Positions 52,172 through 62,206 of a DNA stretch of 64,000 nucleotides are shown in pieces. The stretch is from the NCBI GenBank assembly GCA_963082875.1, contig OY720097.1:4286501-4350500 (forward strand), written 5' to 3'. The notes beneath the pieces were generated by a model that was given only the letters and a program-made list of their open reading frames with translations, did no database searches and was not told the DNA's origin. Positions within the stretch are counted from its first letter, which is position 1; each line of letters opens with the position of its first letter. A program made the translations under genes and the position numbers. Source of the stretch: Corella eumyota (lineage: Eukaryota; Chordata; Ascidiacea; Phlebobranchia; Corellidae).

Positions 52172-53761
52172 GGCTGTGGTATATATACCTTACCATGTTA
52201 AGTTAACTGTAACGCAATAATGATATTTGTTAACCCGCTTCAGTTTTGTTTACAAAAGCCTCGTAAAAAAGATTAATATGTTACGAAGCTGATCAGTATC
52301 AAAAATATTTATCCAGGCTTTATTTTGTCAGTTATACCTTTTTATTGTCTAAAGTTGTTTTAGCAAACCACTATATGAGTCTATCTAAAATATTAATATT
52401 TTTCTTGATATAGATTAAAGATATATATATATATTCGACAACTTGCGTTCTGTTGGTATTATAGTTATGTGTTTTAGAAGATTTGATATTGCATTACATA
52501 AAAAGTTCTTACGTATTACTAATAAAACATATCCTTCTTTTGTCAACTAATTTTAACATGCCTGAATTTATGTGTTACAAATTTAATTTAAAACACAAGT
52601 TGATTTAGAATTTTTTTGAGGAAATCCTGTTATACTTATAATCAAAATTTACTGTTTCATTGTGTTTTTAGTTTTAATTTTTGCCTTAAACCAGGATTTT
52701 TTACATAACATAACCTTCAATGAATTCACGTAAAAATACATGTAACATATTATAAGTCACAAACAAATTGTCGCTTAACTAATTTCAACCAAGAGGTTAA
52801 ATTTTAATTCAACAAATAGCCTATTTTCGTAGCCGACATTTTTTACTGCTCGGTAGCGCCCCACGTGTACCAAAGTAGGGCGTGTTTTTATTTTCAAAAT
52901 ACATTGGAAAGTTTAATTTTAAATTTAACTTTGGTTACCGGTAACCACAACTTTTTTAAACTTCAACAGGCTTATTTTGGCCATTAATTATGGTTCGAAC
53001 AAACAAAAATTTAAAGTTTAAAGCATGTTTCTTTTTTGATATTAAAATATTCATTACATCACATTTTTATAGCACAATATTATTGTTTAATTTTTAATGA
53101 ACAAATCAACATAATACACAAACCAATATTTATTTTTAACCCGTTTTAAGTTATTATTATTATAATATTTAATTTAACAAATTTTAATTATTAATACTAA
53201 TCTTAATTTTCAATAAACAAACAAAGATTTAAATATAAAAAACAACTAAAAATATGTTTACTTATTTTTATGTTATTATTATCATTTGGTACAATTGACC
53301 ATAATTTGAAACCTAAAGACAATTCTTAAATTTTAATAAACAAACTAATTAGTGTGATAATTGAATTTCAAAAATCAGAGGTTCGAAACACAATCTCATA
53401 ATAAACAACATACTAAAACGTCAAAACTTTAAATCTTTTAGAACAAAAGATATTTCGACACAAAATTTACGGCTTATAAGATTGTTTGAAATCTAAGATT
53501 TTGAACTATAAGTAATAAATCATTACAAACTATTAAAAGATATGTCTGTATATTTTTTGTATAGGTAATTATTTACCGAAATTGTTACTTTAATGTAACA
53601 ATTAAGTGCGGTGACTAAGCAGTTGAAACAGCACGCACAGTGAAGTTTAAAAGCTTTGAACTTGTTAAACTTTAAGTATACAAACCACACAGCAAAAAAA
53701 TTACATTAGATAAAGATTACTTGGTCTACTTTAAAGCTACACATATAATAATTTAATGCAC
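52172..53761. other. Intergenic spacer inside the duplicated unit
   Basis: 1.59 kb without a gene. It is repeated almost base for base at 55938-57526. The first 150 bp or so, next to exon 1 (promoter and 5' UTR of unit 1), differ noticeably between the copies. The rest, from about 52320, is nearly identical. Confidence 0.6.
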
Positions 53762-55937
53762 TTAACATTCCTCCTGATTTGTACCGTAAAACCAATTAGC
53801 CAGCGACTTTACAATTCTAGGTTTTTTAGGATATCCAAATAACGGTATTTTAGATTGGGAAGCGTTATATTTTGAATCCCATAAGTTATCAATGTTTATT
53901 CCGTGCATTATTCGACATATTTGACAAAAACTAAACCCTCTGTAATAATCTGGCATATCAATTTCTTTCATATACCTCCATTTAAAATATTGTTTGTAAG
54001 CTGTTTCATCTTGGTCTAGATACTTTAAATATTTCACCAATAAAGGTATGGACTTAAAGTCGTGCACATGTATAAAAGAGTTTGGTGGAGCGACTTTAAG
54101 ATAATCAGCTTTACGAGAACCCCAAACCACAGGTAATGCTCCACTTAAAAGTCCATTACGAAAAAACTTTTCAGTTATGTAGTCTTTGCAATGATAATTA
54201 TTTTCAAATGCCATGTAGAATTTATATTGTGATATAAAACTATATACGTTATCCTTTTCAATGATTGGTAATTCTGGATTACACTTGCCTCTAATCTCAA
54301 TTTCAAAACCTTCTTTTATCATTTCTTTAATAATTTGCATTCTAGTTTTGGCACCATCTGTTTTATTGCAGTTTGACACAATCCAGACAGCTAACTTTGT
54401 TTTTTTATTAAATAAACTGTCGAAGTTCATTAACGTTGGATTGTTTTGGATATAATAAAAAACGCTTGACATAGTATCATATGGAATAACAACATCAGAG
54501 TCACGTCTAAAAATAAATTTTAAAGTATAAATTATTTGACTAGAATAAATTAAAAAATGTGTGTTATCTACCATAGGATTTTATAAGACAATAATGGAAT
54601 ATGTACATCAAACTTTTTGTTCTAGTTTTACCTATAAGTCATTGTTAGGTTAAAAAAATTGTCATAATCTGCAAGTTGTATTTTTCCCGAATCTCTTACA
54701 TGCTTAGGGGACTCTTGGGTCCACCAAATGTAATATTGATCAGGTCTCCTGCAAATATAAATGATTTTATTATGACTTAACAAATTATTTCCAAAAATAG
54801 GCTTTAACCATTGGCAACTCTCAATTAGGCTATTGGCATCTTATACCTTGGGTATCTTATATCTTATACAAGCCCACCCAAGACTAAAGCTTAAAATCAA
54901 CTTGACCTGTGGCCCAATGTTTATTTGGCTCATTGTCAATGTATAATTAAAATTAAGGTTTTATCTGTAAGTTTGTTTACAGATTTAGTTTGTTAAAAAA
55001 ATTAAATTGTTTGGCAATACATTAATTATATGTTTAAAAAATATATAAATGTATAAAAATAGTTATTGAGTTGGTACACGTTTTATTTTACAAACAAAAA
55101 AAACTATTTTTGATGCTAACCTGGTATTATTTATGCCCCCTAATTCCAAATCTTGATAAAAAAACAGAACCCCTTTTGTAGTTAATTCGTTAATCTTAAA
55201 ATATAATAACACGAATCTTTTGTTAAACAAGGCTTTTTACAGTTTTTTTTGTTAGAATTTCTTATATATAAGTATTCGAAAAAAGTTATATTCACAGGAC
55301 AAAATAAATGTATATGTATCACCTTAGTCTTATTTAAAATAAACTGGCAAGGCCCACAGCGACTTTCAGGTTGTTGTAACTTAGATAATGTTATCCAAAA
55401 AGGTGGGTTCCATAGCAAAATATTGACCTGTAAAATGTATAGCATTATCTCTGTTATGCAACAATATAATGTAATTTTAAGAAATCGACCTTTTACAGCA
55501 AATTATTTTACCTTTTTGGTAATATTTGACAAATACTTTTGTAATTCAGGTTCACAATCATTGTAGATAGCGTTTAATTGTAGATAGCGTTTAACTTGCT
55601 TACCATTAGTATAAAGATGTTTTTTTTACAAGGTAAGAATTTGAGGGACTATTTAACTTACCTCTTCGGTAATATTTGACAAATAACTTTGCAGTTTAGG
55701 TTCATAACTTTTGTAAAGCGCATTCAAACGTTTGCGTTCTTCATTTATTTCCTCATTATTAAACAGATTTACAACTGGTTTTAAAGTTATGTTGACGTCC
55801 ACTTTTTTTCTCATAGATGTCGGTTTGTATATATTCCATTTTATTAATAACTTTCTTTCATATAAAACGCCCCAAAAAGAGATGACAAACGCTGTTATTA
55901 ACATACCTAGATACACTTTTTTCTTCCAAAAAGACAT
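53762..55937 (-). CDS. Alpha-1,3-fucosyltransferase-like enzyme (GT10), unit 2, chimeric
   Basis: Five exons: 55937-55662, 55427-55323, 55194-55121, 54748-54632 and 54506-53762. They give 1317 nt, 438 aa. It is a type II Golgi-like layout: MSFWKKKVYLG, then anchor MLITAFVISFWGVLY, then stem. Catalytic GT10 features are RRDSDVVIPY, LAVWIVSNCN, RTRMQIIKEM-like helix (KTRMQIIKEM), GKCNPE, SQYKFYMAFENNYHCKDYITEKFFRN, ALPVVWGSRKADY and PPNSFIHVHDF. The family moves fucose from GDP-fucose to GlcNAc in N- or O-glycans; the acceptor cannot be read here. Exon 1 is nearly identical to unit 1 exon 1, while exons 2-5 match unit 3. A 5'-truncated remnant of unit 3-type exon 1 survives at about 55512-55595 inside intron 1. 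Both exon 1 types end in phase 0, so the swap keeps the frame. Confidence 0.9.
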
Positions 55938-57526
55938 GGCTGTGGTATATATACCTTACCATGTTAAGTTAACTGTAACGCAATAATGATATTTGTTAAA
56001 CCGCTTCAGTTTGTTTACAAAAGCCTCTTAAATAGATTAATATGTTACGAGGCTGAGGAGTATCAAAAAATGTTTATCTAGGCTTTATTTTGTCAGTTAT
56101 ACCTTTTCATTGTCTAAAGTTGTTTTAGCAAACCACTATATGAGTCTATCTAAAATATTAATATTTTTCTTGATATAGATTAAAGATATATATATATATT
56201 CGACAACTTGCGTTCTGTTGGTATTATAGTTATGTGTTTTAGAAGATTTGATATTGCATTACATAAAAAGTTCTTACGTATTACTAATAAAACATATCCT
56301 TCTTTTGTCAACTAATTTTAACATGCCTGAATTTATGTGTTACAAATTTAATTTAAAACACAAGTTGATTTAGAATTTTTTTGAGGAAATCCTGTTATAC
56401 TTATAATCAAAATTTACTGTTTCATTGTGTTTTTAGTTTTAATTTTTGCCTTAAACCAGGATTTTTTACATAACATAACCTTCAATGAATTCACGTAAAA
56501 ATACATGTAACATATTATAAGTCACAAACAAATTGTCGCTTAACTAATTTCAACCAAGAGGTTAAATTTTAATTCAACAAATAGCCTATTTTCGTAGCCG
56601 ACATTTTTTACTGCTCGGTAGCGCCCCACGTGTACCAAAGTAGGGCGTGTTTTTATTTTCAAAATACATTGGAAAGTTTAATTTTAAATTTAACTTTGGT
56701 TACCGGTAACCACAACTTTTTTAAACTTCAACAGGCTTATTTTGGCCATTAATTATGGTTCAAACAAACAAAAATTTAAAGTTTAAAGCATGTTTCTTTT
56801 TTGATATTAAAATATTCATTACATCGCATTTTTATAGCACAATATTATTGTTTAATTTTTAATGAACAAATCAACATAATACACAAACCAATATTTATTT
56901 TTAACCCGTTTTAAGTTATTATTATTATAATATTTAATTTAACAAATTTTAATTATTAATACTAATCTTAATTTTCAATAAACAAACAAAGATTTAAATA
57001 TAAAAAACAACTAAAAATATGTTTACTTATTTTTATGTTATTATTATCATTTGGTACAATTGACCATAATTTGAAACCTAAAGACAATTCTTAAATTTTA
57101 ATAAACAAACTAATTAGTGTGATAATTGAATTTCAAAAATCAGAGGTTCGAAACACAATCTCATAATAAACAACATACTAAAACGTCAAAACTTTAAATC
57201 TTTTAGAACAAAAGATATTTCGACACAAAATTTACGGCTTATAAGATTGTTTGAAATCTAAGATTTTGAACTATAAGTAATAAATCATTACAAACTATTA
57301 AAAGATATGTCTGTATATTTTTTGTATAGGTAATTATTTACCGAAATTGTTACTTTAATGTAACAATTAAGTGCGGTGACTAAGCAGTTGAAACAGCACG
57401 CACAGTGAAGTTTAAAAGCTTTGAACTTGTTAAACTTTAAGTATACAAACCACACAGCAAAAAAATTACATTAGATAAAGATTACTTGGTCTACTTTAAA
57501 GCTACACATATAATAATTTAATGCAC
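55938..57526. other. Intergenic spacer, second copy of the duplicated unit
   Basis: Matches 52172-53761 at an offset of about 3765 bp, with only scattered substitutions after the first 150 bp. No gene seen. It carries the presumed promoter of the chimeric unit 2. Confidence 0.6.
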
Positions 57527-59585
57527 TTAACATTCCTCCTGATTTGTACCGTAAAACCAATTAGCCAGCGACTTTACAATTCTAGGTTTTTTAGGATATC
57601 CAAATAACGGTATTTTAGATTGGGAAGCGTTATATTTTGAATCCCATAAGTTATCAATGTTTATTCCGTGCATTATTCGACATATTTGACAAAAACTAAA
57701 CCCTCTGTAATAATCTGGCATATCAATTTCTTTCATATACCTCCATTTAAAATATTGTTTGTAAGCTGTTTCATCTTGGTCTAGATACTTTAAATATTTC
57801 ACCAATAAAGGTATGGACTTAAAGTCGTGCACATGTATAAAAGAGTTTGGTGGAGCGACTTTAAGATAATCAGCTTTACGAGAACCCCAAACCACAGGTA
57901 ATGCTCCACTTAAAAGTCCATTACGAAAAAACTTTTCAGTTATGTAGTCTTTGCAATGATAATTATTTTCAAATGCCATGTAGAATTTATATTGTGATAT
58001 AAAACTATATACGTTATCCTTTTCAATGATTGGTAATTCTGGATTACACTTGCCTCTAATCTCAATTTCAAAACCTTCTTTTATCATTTCTTTAATAATT
58101 TGCATTCTAGTTTTAGCACCATCTGTTTTATTGCAGTTTGACACAATCCACACAGCTAACTTTGTTTTTTTATTAAATAAACTGTTGAAGTTCATTAACG
58201 TTGGATTGTTTTGGATATAATAAAAAACGCTTGACATAGTATCATATGGAATAACAACATCAGAGTCACGTCTAAAAATAAATTTTAAAGTATAAATTAT
58301 TTGACTAGAATAAATTAAAAAATGTGTGTTATCTACCATAGGATTTTATAAGACAATAATGGAATATGTACATCAAACTTTTTGTTCTAGTTTTACCTAT
58401 AAGTCATTGTTAGGTTAAAAAAATTGTCATAATCTGCAAGTTGTATTTTTCCCGAATCTCTTACATGCTTAGGGGACTCTTGGGTCCACCAAATGTAATA
58501 TTGATCAGGTCTCCTGCAAATATAAATGATTTTATTATGACTTAACAAATTATTTCCAAAAATAGGCTTTAACCATTGGCAACTCTCAATTAGGCTATTG
58601 GCATCTTATACCTTGGGTATCTTATATCTTATACAAGCCCACCCTAGACCAAAGCTTAAAATCAACTTGACCTGTGGCCCAATGTTTATTTGGCTCATTG
58701 TCAATGTATAATTAAAATTAAGGTTTTATCTGTAAGTTTGTTTACAGATTTAGTTTGTTAAAAAAATTAAATTGTTTGGCAATACATTAATTATATGTTT
58801 AAAAAATATATAAATGTATAAAAATAGTTATTGAGTTGGTACACGTTTTATTTTACAAACAAAAAAAACTATTTTTGATGCTAACCTTGTATTATTTATG
58901 CCCTCTAATTCCAAATCTTGATAATAAAACAGAACCCCTTTTGTAGTTGATTCGTTTATCTTAAAATATAATAACACGAATCTTTTGTTAAACAAGGCTT
59001 TTTACAGTTTCTTTTGTTAGAATTTCTTATATATAGGCATTCAAAAAAAGTTATATTCACAGGACAAAATAAATGTATATGTATCACCTTAGTCTTATTT
59101 GAAATAAACTGGCAAGGCCCACAGCGACTTTCAGGTTGTTGTAACTTAGATAATGTTATCCAAAAAGGTGGGTTCCATAGCAAAATGTTGACCTGTAAAA
59201 TTTATAGCATTATCTCTGTTATGCAACAATATAATGTAATTTTAAAAAATCGACGTTTTACAGCAAATCATTTTACCTTTTTGGTAATATTTGACAAATA
59301 CTTTTGTAATTCAGGTTCACAATCATTGTAGATAGCGTTTAATTTTTTCCGTTCTCTTTCCAAAGTTAATTTTGTTACTTTATCGAAATGCGTTGTCGTA
59401 TTATTTACTTCGAATGTGATCGTTTTTCTTTTGAATATTTTTGTTACTAACAAATGTTCATCTCGTACATCATCGATTAGTTTTGACTTTGTAGACACTT
59501 CATTTTCGTATAAAATTCTAATAAATGAAATCGCAAAAGCTGCAACCAACATAACTAATAAAACTTGTTTTGCTTTTAGAAACAT
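57527..59585 (-). CDS. Alpha-1,3-fucosyltransferase-like enzyme (GT10), unit 3, intact
   Basis: Five exons: 59585-59277, 59192-59088, 58959-58886, 58513-58397 and 58271-57527. They give 1350 nt, 449 aa. Exon 1 begins MFLKAKQVLLVMLVAAFAIS, with a membrane anchor within the first 25 residues and a longer stem than units 1 and 2. The catalytic domain differs from unit 2 by only a few residues (for example LMNFNSLF instead of LMNFDSLF). GT10 donor motif DYITEKFFRN and FIHVHDF are intact, and a CGPCQ motif is in exon 2. This is probably the parental locus of the duplicated catalytic exons. Type II Golgi fucosyltransferase by family knowledge; substrate unknown. Confidence 0.92.
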
Positions 59586-60136
59586 CGTCGTCTTTTCAGC
59601 CTTTTGGTTGTCTAGTAATCCCTACTTTTATAATCCAACCTTTTTTTGTCTTAATTCAAAATTATATAACTAATGAGCTGCTAAAATAAAAAATGTTATC
59701 ACCTATTTCCATTACCGAGTAAAAAAAGAAACACAACCGCGTGTTTACTCACGCTAATAGGATGTTTATTAACAACGCTTTTTAATTTATCCTCGCTTAA
59801 TAAACTTAGACATTAAACTTAACATTAATAGTATAATGAATATTTTTTATATTTTTATTTTTAAGATGATTCGTTTCTTCTCTACAATTGTAATAGCAGG
59901 TTTAATTACTACAACGTTACTCGATCAAGTTATCAAAACAAAGGCATAAAGCAAAGTAGACACGTAGGTTAAATTGAGCGACACCTGTTAAGCCAGATTC
60001 CGGAATACGGATATCTTTTTGTTGCCTTGAATCAAAACAAGGCTTAACTAAAATACTATACAAAAATAATTTTGGCAGAACGGCAGTATGTTAAACATAC
60101 CGGTTACAAAAAGGGATTGTACGCCCTTTTACTTTC
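59586..60136. promoter_or_regulatory. Upstream region of unit 3, duplicated at 61658-62206
   Basis: About 550 bp upstream of the unit 3 start codon. It recurs with few differences after about 2.07 kb (61658-62206), including TTTATCCTCGCTTAATAAAC, AACATACCGGTTACAAAAAG and GGGATTGTACGCCC. It runs straight into the 3' end of a following unit, so promoter and neighbouring 3' UTR share this spacer. Confidence 0.5.
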
Positions 60137-61657
60137 AACATTCTTCCCTATTTGTACCGTAAAACCAATTAGCCAACGACTTTACAATTCTACGTCTTTT
60201 AGGATATCCAAATAACGGTACATTAGATTGGGAAGCTTTATATTTTGAATCCCACAAATTATCACTGTTTATACCGTGGATTATTTTGCACATTCGACTG
60301 TACGGGTTAATTAATTCGGGCTATTTGTTTATGTAGTTAGTTATATATTGATTATTGGTTAGGTTAATTGTTTATTGTTGATTTGGGGTCACCACAGATT
60401 CTACCATAGCCTTCATTACTGAAGTCCTGTGATGAATCTGACTATTCGAATTTAATTATTTAATACTTTAAGTTTGTTGGTTAAATCTGGCATTATAAAA
60501 GATAGTAAACTTAGCGTTTTGTCTGAGTTATAAAAATACGACGCAAGTAATTTGATTGTTTCACATATTATATTTAACGTACAACGAAAGATATAACGGG
60601 GGCATATACTTGATAACTACGTAAAAACTGCGTTGAAATACTAATTAGTAAAACTACATTCTTACTAAAGTTACAATGTTTCAACTAACATAATAACGAC
60701 AACTGTGGTTGTTCGTCTACCAAAAAGGTAGACGAACGCGTCTGACTTAAGGTCTGTTTGCAAGTGTCTTTTTGTTTTTTAACAGTAAAAACAATGGGCT
60801 TTTATACCCAAAAATAAGATAATTATGTTTACGAAGAAGGGGAATAGAATAGGTACGAGTTTATAAGTATAAACAATGTTTAGGTTTGTTCCTTTTGTTG
60901 GTCGTTGACATCGTGTTGCAGGCATCATGTAAAATGGTTAGAGGCGTTTTACTGCGGCAAATGACGACGTGGTCGTTGATTAATAAAATCGCGCAGTTTA
61001 TTGTTTTGTTGTTAGACCGTCTTTAATTGCTTTGAGGTTGCTTGACCGATCCGAACGCATAAACCTTACATGAATAAAGCAGCTGCTGTATTGCAATGTC
61101 TTGACCTTGATAAACCTGAATAAACTCGTACCAAGGATTGATCATGAAATGATTAATCCACATGACAAAACCCAAATTTTCTGGAATAATCTGGCATATC
61201 AGTTTGTTTCATATATCTCCTTCATATATTTCATATATCTCCAATTACAGTTTCTTTTGTTGGAATTTCTTATAAATATTCAAAAAAAGTTATATTCACA
61301 GGACAAAATAAATGTATATGTATCACCATTAGTCTTATTTGAAATAAACTGGCAAGGCCCACAGCGACTTTCAGGTTGTTGTAACTTAGATAATGTTATC
61401 CAAAAAGGTGGGTTCCATAGCAAAATGTCTTTCCAAAGTTAATTTCGTTACTTCACCAAAATGCTTTGTCGTATTATTTACTTCGAATGTGGTCGTTTTT
61501 CTTTTAAATATTTTTGTTACCAACAAATGTTCATCTCGAACATCATCGATTAGTTTTGACTTTGTAGACACTTTATTTTCGTATAGAATTCTAAAAATGA
61601 AATCGCAAAAGCTGCAACCAACATAACTAATAAAACTTGTTTTGCTTTTAGAAACAT
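60137..61657 (-). pseudogene. Fucosyltransferase (GT10) pseudogene fragment, interrupted by an insertion
   Basis: Three homologous pieces are left. 61657 to about 61430 is exon 1, unit 3 type, with a one-base frame break after the membrane anchor. 61420 to about 61310 is exon 2, fused directly to exon 1 without an intron. About 61230-61155 and 60297-60137 together are the 3' part of exon 5. Exons 3 and 4 and most of exon 5 are missing. The two exon 5 pieces are separated by about 0.86 kb of unrelated DNA. Not functional. Confidence 0.85.
60298..61155. mobile_element. Insertion of about 0.86 kb in the fucosyltransferase fragment, possible solo LTR
   Basis: The insertion splits exon 5 homology between GCACATTCGAC on the left and GACAAAACCC on the right. 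It seems to start with TGTACGGG and end near CCACAT, close to a TG...CA pattern, with GAC on both sides. Inside are a TATAAAAG box near 60495 and an AATAAA near 61073, in the order expected in an LTR. No coding region. It also holds an 11-bp perfect hairpin at 60711-60737. If this is a solo LTR it is a fossil without internal genes; the family cannot be named. Confidence 0.35.
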
Positions 61658-62206
61658 CGTCGTCTTTTCCGCCTTTTGGTTGTCTAGTAATCCCTACTTT
61701 TATAATCCAACCTTTTTTTGTCTTAATTCAAAGTTACATAACTAATGAGCTGCTAAAATAAAAAATGTTATCACTTATTCTCATTACCGAGTAAAAAAAG
61801 AAACATAATCGCTTGTTTACTCACGCTAATACGATGTTTATTAACAACGCTTTTTAATTTATCCTCGCTTAATAAACTTATACATTAAACTTAACATTAA
61901 TAGTATAATGAATATTTTTTATATTTTTATTTTTAAGATGATTCGTTTCTTCTGTACAATTGTAATAGCAGGTTTAATTACTATAACGTTACTCGATCAA
62001 GTTATCAAAACAAAAGCATAAGGCAAAGTAGACACGAAGGTTAAATTGAGCGACACCTGTTAAGCCAGATTCCGGAATACGGATATCTTTTTGTTGCCTT
62101 AAATCAATACAAAGCTTAACTAAAATACTATACAAAAATAATTTTGGCAGAACGGCAGTATGTTAAACATACCGGTTACAAAAAGGGATTGTACGCCCTT
62201 TTACTT
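61658..62206. other. Spacer upstream of the fucosyltransferase fragment, copy of 59586-60136
   Basis: Near-identical repeat of the unit 3 upstream region, so it is part of a second, smaller tandem duplication with an offset of about 2.07 kb. No gene seen. Confidence 0.55.

Larger units (their letters stand above)
51830..59350. repeat. Tandem segmental duplication, unit about 3.77 kb, two copies
   Basis: Copy 1 is about 51830-55595, copy 2 about 55596-59350. Exon 1 of the A type, the 1.59-kb spacer and exons 5 to 2 of a fucosyltransferase repeat in the same order at a constant offset of 3765-3766 bp. In the 745-bp exon 5 I count only three differences between copies (for example near 54352, 54389 and 54419). 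The junction near 55595 contains a short direct repeat TGTAGATAGCGTTTAA, present twice. Confidence 0.9.

Noticed and set aside
54261-54455. Plus-strand frame repeated at 58026-58220 and 62691-62894
   Set aside because: It is the antisense of the conserved fucosyltransferase exon 5; its conservation follows from the coding strand.
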